Shown here: piece by piece, positions 18,745 to 26,963 of the stretch
Layout: each line of letters begins with the position of its first letter
How positions within the stretch are numbered: the first letter of the stretch is position 1
Origin: an uncultured Aquimarina sp.
GTDB lineage: Bacteria; Bacteroidota; Bacteroidia; Flavobacteriales; Flavobacteriaceae
DNA length: 64,000 nt
NCBI RefSeq assembly: GCF_947495315.1
Contig: NZ_CANLYD010000020.1
Span: forward strand, 57,032-121,031
Direction of reading: 5' to 3'
Position numbers and translations under genes: made by a program
Notes under the pieces: generated by a model
Seen by the model: only the letters and a program-made list of their open reading frames with translations
Told to the model about the DNA's origin: nothing
The model's database searches: none

Positions 18745-18896
18745 TTATTAATAATCGGAAGTACGTACATTCTCAGAACGAACTTAGTTAGTTAGTAAAG
18801 GGAATTCTTTTTTATACTTCTATACAACAAAAAATTTAGTCCTATCTAAACAGCTCAAAGTTTTGCATAAAACTATCGCTAAGTAATTACATTCAT

Positions 18897-19466
18897 ATGA
18901 ACTTCGAAGAAATTTTTAAAGGTTTACTGCTAAGCGAAGAAGATAAAAAAATAATTAGTGGCAAGCTGAAAGAAATAAAGGTTACAAGAGGAGAAGTTTT
19001 ACTATATCCAAATGACACAGCCTACTTTCAATATTATGTAGTGCAAGGATGTTTACGTTCATTTTTCACGGACAAATCTGCAAAGGAACATACTATACAA
19101 TTTGCAATTACAGATTGGTGGATCGGTGATTACACCGCATTTTTCAAAAAGGAAAAAGCGATTCTCCAGATTGAATGTATCCAAGATGCATCTCTTTTAA
19201 GGCTTTCTAGAGACGATATGAATGAAATTTTTGATAAAATTCCCAATATAGAACGCTATTTTAGAATCAAAACGGAGTCTTACATTGGTTCTTTTCAGAA
19301 AAGGATTATAGGCGACCTATCTAAAACAGCTAAAGAGCAGTATATTGATTTTGTCAATACCTATCCAAATATAGAACAGCTGGTTAAAAATTACCATATC
19401 GCTTCTTATCTAGGAGTCACATCAGAAAGTCTAAGTAGAGTACGAAAAGAAATTGCCAGAAATTAA
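18897..19466 (+). CDS. Crp/Fnr family transcriptional regulator
   Basis: A 189-residue protein with an N-terminal cyclic-nucleotide-binding-like beta barrel (about residues 20-125: TRGEVLLYPNDTAYFQYYVV, then GCLRSFF) and a C-terminal winged helix (HIASYLGVTSESLSRVRKEI, the recognition helix). The layout matches Bacteroidota Crp/Fnr regulators that usually respond to unknown signals and lack the cAMP phosphate-binding motif. It lies about 100 bases ahead of the DJ-1/PfpI lipoprotein gene, which it may control. Confidence 0.88.
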   Translation: MNFEEIFKGLLLSEEDKKIISGKLKEIKVTRGEVLLYPNDTAYFQYYVVQGCLRSFFTDKSAKEHTIQFAITDWWIGDYTAFFKKEKAILQIECIQDASLLRLSRDDMNEIFDKIPNIERYFRIKTESYIGSFQKRIIGDLSKTAKEQYIDFVNTYPNIEQLVKNYHIASYLGVTSESLSRVRKEIARN

Positions 19467-19563
19467 TTTTTTTTCTTATCATAGATCATTTTTTTACATT
19501 TTAAGTCGCCTTAATTTTGATCCTGTAAATAATATAATACAAGTATTAATTAGAGGATTATAA

Positions 19564-20340
19564 ATGAAAAAAATCATAGGAATAGCCACAGCTATTATAC
19601 TATTTGCTTCTTGTGGAAAAAACACAGAAGCCAAAGAAACAACTAAAAAAACAGACACCATGAAGAAAGTATTATTCGTATTAACCAGTCATAGTGATTT
19701 AGGAAATACAGGAGAAAAGACAGGATTTTGGATTGAAGAATTTGCTTCACCTTACTATTTTTTGAAAGATAAAGGTGTGGATATCACTATTGCCTCCCCA
19801 AAAGGAGGGCAACCACCAATTGATCCAAAAAGTGAATTACCTGATTTCCAAACACCCGCGACTAAAAGATTTAACGGAGACCAAGAAACACAAACTATTC
19901 TTGCTAATACTGCCAAACTAGCTAACATAAATGCAAATGACTATGATGCAGTTTTTTATCCAGGAGGTCACGGTCCTTTATGGGATTTAGCAGAAGATGA
20001 GAGTTCTATTGCATTAATTGAAGCTTTCTATAATCAAAATAAACCCGTAGGTGCTGTGTGTCACGCACCTGCTATTTTTAAGAACACTAAGGGAGCTAAC
20101 GGAGAGCCTTTAGTAAAAGGTAAAAAAGTAACCGGATTTTCTAATACAGAAGAAGAAGCTGTTCAATTAACAGATGTAGTACCTTTTCTTGTAGAAGATA
20201 TGTTAATAGCTAATGGAGGTACGTATTCTAAAGAAGCTGACTGGAGTCCGTATGCTGTAGAAGATGGATTATTAATTACTGGACAAAACCCAGCTTCATC
20301 AGAGCTCGTTGCTGAGAAATTGTTGCTACAACTTAAGTAA
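19564..20340 (+). CDS. DJ-1/PfpI family lipoprotein (Hsp31 / glyoxalase III-like)
   Basis: A 258-residue protein with a lipoprotein signal (IILFASC, lipidated Cys17). The catalytic domain begins near residue 35 (KKVLFVLTSH) and carries Glu58/Glu59 in GFWIEEFASPYYFL, VFYPGGHGPLWDL, and the nucleophile Cys166 followed by His167 in VGAVCHAPAIF. These match the HchA/Hsp31 branch, which detoxifies methylglyoxal and related aldehydes. Lipid anchoring would place it in the envelope, which is unusual for the mostly cytoplasmic family. It is preceded by a Crp/Fnr regulator gene. Confidence 0.85.
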   Translation: MKKIIGIATAIILFASCGKNTEAKETTKKTDTMKKVLFVLTSHSDLGNTGEKTGFWIEEFASPYYFLKDKGVDITIASPKGGQPPIDPKSELPDFQTPATKRFNGDQETQTILANTAKLANINANDYDAVFYPGGHGPLWDLAEDESSIALIEAFYNQNKPVGAVCHAPAIFKNTKGANGEPLVKGKKVTGFSNTEEEAVQLTDVVPFLVEDMLIANGGTYSKEADWSPYAVEDGLLITGQNPASSELVAEKLLLQLK

Positions 20341-20420
20341 TACCAATTACAATTTTGTTTTACGGTAAATTTAAAAGTATATAGGAATAACACAAACTCA
20401 TATATATTATACCAAATCCA

Positions 20421-20453
20421 AAAGCGCAAAATTAACTAGTTTGCGCTTTTTTT
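20421..20453 (+). terminator. Terminator after DJ-1/PfpI gene
   Basis: aaagcgcaaa (20421-20430) pairs with tttgcgcttt (20440-20449), a perfect 10-bp stem with a following T-tract. Confidence 0.85.
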
Positions 20454-20511
20454 ATACTTTTATACTCCAATATTTAATTCAATTGATCCCAAAATAAAAG
20501 AGTATCTAATA

Positions 20512-21009
20512 ATGACGGAAGAAGAAAAACGAAATTATTTTTGTCATATACACACCAACTTGTTTTCTCAAAGTAAATGCCATCATTGTTATAGAGGTAT
20601 GTGTCATACTTGTCTACATAACAATTCTACTATTTGTCCGGACTGTATAAGAACACAGTTTTTAACTGGAGATCAATATAAAAATCAAAAAGAAATAAGC
20701 TATATTCTTTCTATAGGTTTAGGAGTTACTCTATTATTTCACGTATACCAATATTACACTATTTCTGAGATATACAATAATTTTAATTTTTTAGAGAGTC
20801 TTTTATACGTTCTTCTTGGGACTTTGACTGCCATTAGTGCATATTATATGTATAGTGAAGTTACTATTATTAGAGATGTTAGTAAAATCCCTTTTATTGG
20901 AGGAAAACTTGTTCTTTTATTAATTCTTATAAGTCTGGTTATAGGAATCCCATTATTATATTTACTTTACAAAATAGCAGTATTCCTAAGACATCACTTA
21001 TTTTCTTAA
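20512..21009 (+). CDS. Membrane protein with N-terminal B-box-like zinc-binding segment
   Basis: A 165-residue protein of unknown function. The first 45 residues are Cys/His rich with the order C-x-H ... C-x2-C-x4-C-x2-C ... C-x2-C (FCHIHTN, SKCHHCYRGMCHTC, ICPDC), resembling B-box or treble-clef zinc modules. Three hydrophobic spans follow (about residues 63-83, 93-115, 132-155). The zinc module would face the cytoplasm by the positive-inside rule. It lies convergent to the CD-NTase-SLATT gene, with a gap of about 120 bases. The family is not one I can name beyond the zinc-finger resemblance. Confidence 0.65.
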   Translation: MTEEEKRNYFCHIHTNLFSQSKCHHCYRGMCHTCLHNNSTICPDCIRTQFLTGDQYKNQKEISYILSIGLGVTLLFHVYQYYTISEIYNNFNFLESLLYVLLGTLTAISAYYMYSEVTIIRDVSKIPFIGGKLVLLLILISLVIGIPLLYLLYKIAVFLRHHLFS

Positions 21010-21132
21010 AAATAAATAGTTTAAAAGTAATAACTATCAGCTTACAAATAAAATAACCCTTCAAACTCGGCATTACCCCTTAGCATTGAGAAAGAAGGGT
21101 CATCTTCCACTTATCAAACCTAATCAATTTTG

Positions 21133-22605
21133 TTAATTCCTGTAGTTCATTAGACATTGCACTTTGTTCTCTACATGGAACTTATTGCTCTGCCAAATGG
21201 GAATATGCATTTTTCCAGATTTCACAACAGGTAACTTTTCTTTTATTTTTGAAATAGTATTTATCTTTTCTATAGCTTTAGCATATCTTTTATCTATAGA
21301 GATAGAAGCGCCTCTATAAACATCAATCATATTACGTTGCAGCTCGTCTTTTCTTTTCCTGATAATAGAAATATCCACATCACCATTGTTAAGATCTTTT
21401 AATAATGATTGCCACTCTTCTTTTATTAAAAATGTCCGTAATGCAGATTGCTTATGCTTTATTGAGATATCTCCTAAATTATATTTTTGAAAATATAAAA
21501 TAACCAGAAATATTACTGAAGATACCATAAACAATGCTAATCCAAGATCGAAATTTTCTGTAAATCCAATAATTAAAACTCCAGAAACTATAAGTAATGC
21601 TGTAAGAAACTGAAGTCCTTTAAACGTCATTAGCCTTTGGTTTAAAATTCGAATGCATTTTTTCTGTGCACTGTGTAGAGATATTGTCTTTTCGTATAGC
21701 TTACTTATTTGCAATTTTATTCTTACCGATTCAGGAAATTTACGCCCAAAAACTTCTCTCCATTTTTGTCTTGAACCCCATTTTTTATTAGACATCTCTA
21801 GTTTTATAGCACTTTCAATTTTAAAATGTGCAACAATAGCTTTATACCTAAAGTTTTCTGGGTTATGTATTTTTTGACCATTTCCTATACCATCCCAAAC
21901 TACTTTTGAAGCTTGTTGACTCATTAGGAATTTAAAAAAGTCTAAGCACATAACATCAAATTGTGCATATGATTCGTAGTTCTTATTGGTAGATAATAAA
22001 AATTCATATGCCAGTGTATCTATCAATACATCCTTGATTCTTACTTTACAATTTTGTTTCCAGGCTTTAACCATTTTACATAATTTCCTAAGGTTATAAT
22101 TAGTAGTTTTATCGACAACCTTCATAGCCTCTTGTAAAGATATAGGCTTATTAATACTCCAGCTACCATTTAGGTCTGCAAAAATATAACCTCCTCCATC
22201 CCTAATAAATCCGGGAAATACATTAAAACACATGCTATCAGAAAATCTAATGCTTATTGCATGTTTTTCTTGATTAATACTAGTTTTAGGATATATAGTT
22301 GCTATTGACCTTCGTACATCTTCCAGAAACCTTGCCTGATAATTTCCTCCGCATTCTTCATACTCAACCAGCAAATGAGATGGCATCTCAAAGATCATAT
22401 CAATCTCTTGGATACCATCATTTGCGGTCTCTCTTCCATAGCAACCTGTATAAATACTGCCGTAACTAGTATCTATATTCCAAAAATCATTATTTAATTT
22501 TTTATTTATTGAATTGTAACGTAATGAAATAATTGATTTCTTTTTATCAGAAATCCTAAGCTCATCACAAAACATATTAAAGTTTGCCGATATACTCATC
22601 GTCAT
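21133..22605 (-). CDS. CD-NTase-like (SMODS) nucleotidyltransferase fused to C-terminal SLATT-like 2TM domain
   Basis: A 490-residue fusion. Residues 1 to about 290 follow the SMODS/CD-NTase layout of CBASS anti-phage enzymes: YGSIYTGCYGRETAND (glycine turn, here Gly54-Cys55 where GS or GG is usual), EIDMIFEMP (Glu67-Ile-Asp69, the acidic pair), FSDSMCFNVFPGF, where the expected third acidic residue is Asn128 (codon AAT), and KWREVFGRKFP at the domain end. Residues about 295-450 form a helix, two membrane spans (about 329-349 and 353-373) and a long amphipathic tail, the architecture of SLATT effectors. CD-NTases make cyclic nucleotide signals, and SLATT modules are predicted pore-forming effectors. 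Loss of the third carboxylate suggests reduced or altered catalysis. No Cap2/Cap3 or separate effector is adjacent. Confidence 0.8.
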   Translation of the reverse strand: MTMSISANFNMFCDELRISDKKKSIISLRYNSINKKLNNDFWNIDTSYGSIYTGCYGRETANDGIQEIDMIFEMPSHLLVEYEECGGNYQARFLEDVRRSIATIYPKTSINQEKHAISIRFSDSMCFNVFPGFIRDGGGYIFADLNGSWSINKPISLQEAMKVVDKTTNYNLRKLCKMVKAWKQNCKVRIKDVLIDTLAYEFLLSTNKNYESYAQFDVMCLDFFKFLMSQQASKVVWDGIGNGQKIHNPENFRYKAIVAHFKIESAIKLEMSNKKWGSRQKWREVFGRKFPESVRIKLQISKLYEKTISLHSAQKKCIRILNQRLMTFKGLQFLTALLIVSGVLIIGFTENFDLGLALFMVSSVIFLVILYFQKYNLGDISIKHKQSALRTFLIKEEWQSLLKDLNNGDVDISIIRKRKDELQRNMIDVYRGASISIDKRYAKAIEKINTISKIKEKLPVVKSGKMHIPIWQSNKFHVENKVQCLMNYRN

Positions 22606-23621
22606 AAATATTTTTAGAAATCATTGGGCATATAACCCTATTGACTATTATATTATTAATTTATTTCCCCACATCAGGACTGGTTGCATGAAGTAGCGCA
22701 GTCTGGAAACGATTATCTATGCTGACAAACAAAAGTTATCAGATTGATTTATATTAGTGATAAGCTCGATATCAATGTGGGGTAAATATGAGTAACTAAT
22801 AATCTTACTAAATAATCGTCGAGTGGTAAGTCTCCGAATTAATCCAAATCTAAATCCGAATTAATGGGTTTTAAGAGCACATTTAATTAACAAAAGATGA
22901 ACTTCCAATGTGATAAGAAGTCAACTAATAAAAAGTATTTTTTTTTCATATCAATTTTATTTTGGGATTATTTAAAAATCTAATAACAAGCGCTTTATAA
23001 TTTTTCTTAGTTCCAATGTACAAACAAAAACAAAAAATTAATTACGGTAAAACCATAATAATAATACGTGTAAAAAACCCAAAAAAACCTGAAGTATTGA
23101 AAAGCCTATAGCTAACACAAAGAATTGTCCTACAAAATAATGTTAAAAATTCATTTTTTTAACATTTAAACCTTTAAAATTGTGCGTTTCATCGTAAAAT
23201 ACTAGTAATAACAGGTTGATTTTCATGGGGAATTTACCCTTAAAAATGAATATTCTTACAGTGTTATTATTTAAATTCTACTTATAAACCGTAAATCGGA
23301 ATAAAAAAATGGAAAATTCCCTCTTTTTTAATTCCAATTTATCAATAAAATTATAGAGAAATATTGAATTTAAACATTACACTTCATACAATAATAACCG
23401 ATTTAGATATAGGTGTATTTTTAAATGGAAATGAAAAAATAAAGTACCTATTTCTAAATTACCATGTTCTAAATTTAATTATACTTTCTTTTTCACAACT
23501 CATCGAGAAATATTACTTCTAGAATATTCCATTTGATTATTATGATATGCCTTCCAGAAATATCTATTAATTAGGAATATGCTTACATATAGTATCATTT
23601 AGAAACCTCACTATACACTAT
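22606..23621. other. About 1 kb AT-rich non-coding region upstream of the CD-NTase fusion
   Basis: No credible gene is visible on either strand. Near the gene, tccccacat (22666-22674) and atgtgggg (22775-22782) form an inverted repeat closing a segment of about 116 bases. A direct repeat ccgaattaat occurs near 22835 and 22856. An imperfect AT-rich hairpin lies at about 23293-23340. Otherwise I see only AT-rich sequence. Confidence 0.5.
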
Positions 23622-23660
23622 AAAAAAAGCCCCACTTATTAAAAAGTAGGGCTTTTTATT
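23622..23660. terminator. Terminator after endonuclease gene
   Basis: aaaaagcccc-actt and aagt-agggcttttt form a stable stem with A- and T-tracts on both sides. On the minus strand it ends the T9SS endonuclease transcript. Confidence 0.85.
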
Positions 23661-23673
23661 AGAATATCTTCGG

Positions 23674-25602
23674 TTATTCTTTTACAAATTTCTTGTTAAC
23701 AGTTCGTTTTCCATCATTAACAGAAATAAAATACATTCCTGATGGTAGTCCGTTAAGCTCAATTGGTTCTTTTATGACCTTCCCTACTTTTATAACTTGA
23801 CCTATTTGATTTACAATTTTATAATCTGCCTTAGCTGTATTTTCTAGTTGTATTCTCACTTCTCCTATAACCGGATTAGGATAAAAACTAAAATCAAATA
23901 CAGTAGCTATATTTTCTTTTACAATCTCCTCAGAAAAATTCCGTGATGCAGAACCTACACAGAAGCTATTACTGTCTTGCGTTCCGAAAGAACCTCCAGA
24001 AGCCAATATAGCTCCATTAGAAGAATCTGTTAAAACATAAGAACCATTACCATAATTACAACAAATACCGTCGCCATAAACATCCTTTACAATCAATGTA
24101 TAACATCCTGTATCCAAAGTTCTGGATACATTAAGAGTTGAGCCATCTGCTTGAGCCCCATAAGTACCACCGGAATACACTACTTGATTACTATCGTTTC
24201 TTATTTCCCAACTTGTTTCTTCTGGATAATTATCAAAAGTAATTCTTAAATTAACATCAGTAGTCGTTGATCCACCACCTGTATTTCCAGAAGTGGAAAA
24301 ATTGACCGCATCAACAGCCATATCCCCTTGCCAGGTAGTTCCTGTAATTCCATTAAAACGTAACTGCACTTTTTTGCCTGTGTAAGCAGCTAAATCAACA
24401 GAAGCTGTCTGCCAGGAATTTCCTTGATTTCCGGATTTGCTCCAGACGGATGCCCAAGTGGTTCCGTCAAGACTTGCCTCCAGAACCAAACTTCCCATAG
24501 CTGAAGCACCATACATATGATATTTAAATGAAAAGGTAGCCTGAGTTGCATTCGTTATATCGTAACAAGGCGAATACATTATTGCTCTTTTGTTAGAATA
24601 ATTAGGAGTAGAAGATTCCATATAAATATAATAAGAACCTGCATTTGCTGAACTTGGACCAGTATTAGAAGATGGTGTGCTACCGGAACCAGTTACCCAA
24701 TTAAAATCATCTCCAGATGTAGCTTGCTTCCAGGCACCAAAAGTATTTTCAAAACTTTCAGTATAAGGAAAAGAAGTTATTGTTGAACTACAGAGTGTAT
24801 TTCCTCCACCTCCGGTGGTTCCAAAACGATCCTCTGCTTGTGGTCCTCCCCAAATCTGAGTGGCAAATGCGGGATTATCAATAAAAGGGTTTCTATTTCC
24901 TTGTAAATTTTCGATAATTGGATTTCGTTGTAACTCTAATTGAGAAACGGGATCTTCAGCATTCCATTCCAGAAACAACTGGATCATATTAGTATCGCCT
25001 GGTACTGCTGTTCCTATTCCAACATTAGAAGGTAAACATCGGTTACCATATCTTATGTACATAAACATCATCATCCGGGCTACATCACCTTTAAATTCAT
25101 CTCCTGGATACCAATGTCCTTGTGAAGTCGTTCCGGAATTTCCAGAACCATCTGCAAACTTACGACTTCCTCTACTAGAATTTCTTTGCACATCAGAAGG
25201 TCTTAGATGATGCGCATCAGCTCCTGGCCCGGAAGTTCCTAAATTCGGATTACCTAAAGATTTTGGATACACGTGTTCTCTATTCCAGTCCGTAGAACCT
25301 CCACCATTATTATTTACTCCTCTGGTTCTATCTGTTGTAGAGTTCCCATCAGTATCACTAAATCCATAGATAAGAACAACTCTAGAAGAGTTCGTAGGAT
25401 CAAGATCTGTTTGTTTTAAGGCGTCCCAAACTCCAGGAGTATACGATAATGTATTCGTTTGAGTGTTTGTAACTTTAGTAGCTAATTCGCTTTTTAAAGA
25501 CTGACCAGATAAAGAAAGATTCACATCATTATAATATGATGGTATCTGACCAAAACTAGTAAGAGCGTACCCCATTACTAGTAATAGCAATAATTTTTTC
25601 AT
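23674..25602 (-). CDS. Extracellular endonuclease I family nuclease with T9SS sorting domain
   Basis: A 642-residue secreted nuclease. After the signal peptide (to SFG, then Gln19) comes the endonuclease I domain (about residues 20-245) with the active-site segment DWNREHVYPKS (His110) and GADAHHLRPSD. A MAM/jelly-roll-like domain follows (about 270-440: YTESFENTFGAWKQ, then YYIYMESS), then a beta domain (about 450-555, DVYGDGICCNYGNGSY), and a T9SS type A sorting domain at about 570-642 (FYPNPVIGEVRI, ending KFVKE). It should degrade extracellular DNA for nutrition or biofilm release. It is a stand-alone gene with its own terminator. Confidence 0.93.
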   Translation of the reverse strand: MKKLLLLLVMGYALTSFGQIPSYYNDVNLSLSGQSLKSELATKVTNTQTNTLSYTPGVWDALKQTDLDPTNSSRVVLIYGFSDTDGNSTTDRTRGVNNNGGGSTDWNREHVYPKSLGNPNLGTSGPGADAHHLRPSDVQRNSSRGSRKFADGSGNSGTTSQGHWYPGDEFKGDVARMMMFMYIRYGNRCLPSNVGIGTAVPGDTNMIQLFLEWNAEDPVSQLELQRNPIIENLQGNRNPFIDNPAFATQIWGGPQAEDRFGTTGGGGNTLCSSTITSFPYTESFENTFGAWKQATSGDDFNWVTGSGSTPSSNTGPSSANAGSYYIYMESSTPNYSNKRAIMYSPCYDITNATQATFSFKYHMYGASAMGSLVLEASLDGTTWASVWSKSGNQGNSWQTASVDLAAYTGKKVQLRFNGITGTTWQGDMAVDAVNFSTSGNTGGGSTTTDVNLRITFDNYPEETSWEIRNDSNQVVYSGGTYGAQADGSTLNVSRTLDTGCYTLIVKDVYGDGICCNYGNGSYVLTDSSNGAILASGGSFGTQDSNSFCVGSASRNFSEEIVKENIATVFDFSFYPNPVIGEVRIQLENTAKADYKIVNQIGQVIKVGKVIKEPIELNGLPSGMYFISVNDGKRTVNKKFVKE

Positions 25603-25974
25603 TGTGTGTTGTGAGTTAATTTAGTAAATTTTAACGTTTCCGAAGCTAAAACTATTTTGTTAAATTAACTAGAGGTCTATGTTATCAAATCATTACCCAA
25701 TATGTTGATAATGTAACAATTAGCTTATTTAAAAAACACAAACACTTGATTTTAAACAAATTACACGAAAACAAACTTGTTAATAAGTTGTTTCTTACAA
25801 AGCTATATAGGAATTATACTTCAATATCATCATGCAAAACCTATAAGTAGTGAAAAGAATATCATATACTTTAGTAGAATATATAATTAATCCTCAATTC
25901 TTTAGGGTGTTTAACGTACTGTAATTAGGGAATTTTCACTTACATTTAAACAATTAACTTAAATATCTTACACA
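25603..25974. other. Divergent intergenic region
   Basis: AT-rich sequence separating the endonuclease gene from the first six-Cys peptide gene. The last 26 bases before the peptide start (ttaacttaaatat, then cttacacaatg) recur almost unchanged before the pseudogene (26240s) and the third peptide gene (26625-26649). This indicates that the duplicated unit includes the leader mRNA. No coding sequence seen. Confidence 0.5.
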
Positions 25975-26163
25975 ATGAAGAAAATCTTAGAATTAAAAGG
26001 AATCCAAAAATTAACTAAAGAGAATCAAAGACAAATTAAAGGAGCTTGGCAAGGACGTGCTACGTGCTGTCCTAGTGGCAGAGGCTGCCTTATAAGTTTT
26101 GGAAACCAAAGCTTCTGTGAACCAGGATATTGTGATCGCTGGGGAAGATGTATTTTTGCTTAA
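25975..26163 (+). CDS. Six-cysteine bacteriocin-like precursor peptide, copy 1
   Basis: A 62-residue peptide. The leader (about residues 1-24) is MKKILELKGIQKLTKENQ followed by RQIKGA; the final GA replaces the classical GG. The core holds Cys31, 32, 38, 48, 53 and 59, ending FC-x4-C-x5-C-I. The leader is shared with the peptides at 16270, 26261 and 26649, while cores diverge, a pattern typical of ribosomally made secreted peptides. No modification, protease or exporter gene is nearby, so processing would need enzymes encoded elsewhere. A terminator follows directly. Confidence 0.8.
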   Translation: MKKILELKGIQKLTKENQRQIKGAWQGRATCCPSGRGCLISFGNQSFCEPGYCDRWGRCIFA

Positions 26164-26184
26164 TTGCAAAAACTTAAAACCTAT

Positions 26185-26216
26185 AAAGGCATTCTTAACT
26201 AGTTTGCCTTTTTTTT
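26185..26216 (+). terminator. Terminator after peptide copy 1
   Basis: aaaggca (26185-26191) pairs with tgccttt (26205-26211), followed by a run of T. Confidence 0.75.
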
Positions 26217-26260
26217 ACCTTCAAAAAAAAGCATCTTTATTAACTTAAATATTATACACA

Positions 26261-26465
26261 ATGAAAAAAAATCTTAGAATTAAAAGGAGTTCAAGAACTT
26301 AGCAAAGGACAACAAAGGTCCATAAAAGGAGCAAACACCTATATTTCTTGTTGTAATCCAAATCCTATCAATGGTAGCGGTAACAGATGCCGAATTAGTT
26401 TTCCGGGAGGTAGTTTCTGCGAGCCAGGAAGATGTAATGGATGGGGTGGATGTATTATCTTCTAA
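26261..26465 (+). pseudogene. Six-cysteine precursor copy 2, frameshifted at an A8 tract after the start codon
   Basis: ATG is followed by eight A where copy 3 has seven, so the literal frame ends at a TAG about 40 bases later. Removing one A restores a 67-residue product with the family leader (MKKILELKGVQELSKGQQ, then RSIKGA), six cysteines (30, 31, 43, 53, 58, 64) and the same FC-x4-C-x5-C ending. Codons after the tract are intact with no further damage. The lesion may be recent, a phase-variable off state, a slippage-rescued gene or a sequencing error. An upstream TGA in the restored frame rules out a simple alternative start. Confidence 0.75.
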
Positions 26466-26495
26466 ACCTATAAGAATTAGAGAGAATTTAAGAGA

Positions 26496-26525
26496 GGCTG
26501 TCTAAAAAGACCGTCTTTTTTGGTT
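26496..26525 (+). terminator. Weak terminator after copy 2
   Basis: ggctgtct and agaccgtc (around 26496-26514) pair with one mismatch and one G-U, followed by TTTTTT. The stem is imperfect. Confidence 0.45.
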
Positions 26526-26648
26526 TTTCGAACATCCCAATATTAAACACAAGTTGTTGAAATTTATAAATATCAAGCAAGTGAACTTGTATTTCAATTT
26601 GCTTTACGACTATCTTGTAAGTATATATTAACTTTAAATATCTACACA

Positions 26649-26837
26649 ATGAAAAAAATCTTAAACCTTAAAGGAATTCAGAAATTAACAAAAAAAGATC
26701 AACAGCAAATCACTGGTGCTTGGGGACGCCCTTTTGTATACTGCGGACCACCAAGAAAATGTTGCCAAATGTTTAATGGAATGGAGTTTTGTGACTTTGG
26801 ATATTGCCAGCCTAATGGGACTTGTATTTGGGCATAA
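26649..26837 (+). CDS. Six-cysteine bacteriocin-like precursor peptide, copy 3
   Basis: A 62-residue peptide with leader MKKILNLKGIQKLTKKDQ then QQITGA. Its core has Cys32, 38, 39, 48, 53 and 59, again ending FC-x4-C-x5-C-I. Compared with copy 1 the early double cysteine has moved (C...CC instead of CC...C), and the inter-cysteine residues have diverged, as expected for paralogues under diversifying pressure. The 5' leader sequence before ATG is nearly identical to those of copies 1 and 2. A perfect terminator follows. Confidence 0.8.
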   Translation: MKKILNLKGIQKLTKKDQQQITGAWGRPFVYCGPPRKCCQMFNGMEFCDFGYCQPNGTCIWA

Positions 26838-26861
26838 TGAATTATGAACCATTTTAAATTT

Positions 26862-26896
26862 AAAAAGACTACTTAAAATTTAGGTAGTCTTTTTAT
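26862..26896 (+). terminator. Perfect terminator after peptide copy 3
   Basis: aaaaagactac (26862-26872) and gtagtcttttt (26884-26894) form an 11-bp perfect stem with a T-tract. Confidence 0.9.
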
Positions 26897-26963
26897 ATTG
26901 TTCTTTACTGCATATACAAGTTAATTTAGAGATGATTTTAGCTTACAGTAAGAAAAACTATTA

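Noticed and set aside
17300..18800. Chromosome origin near dnaN
   Set aside because: No dnaA gene and no cluster of DnaA boxes was seen; dnaN is often away from the origin in this phylum.
22690..22712. tRNA D-arm-like sequence (tagcgcagtctgg)
   Set aside because: Only the A-box-like part is present. I could not find a matching acceptor stem, anticodon arm or T-arm, so no tRNA or attachment site is claimed.
22899..22985. 28-codon frame in the non-coding gap
   Set aside because: Short, Phe/Lys-biased and dependent on a poly-T run; consistent with chance in AT-rich DNA.
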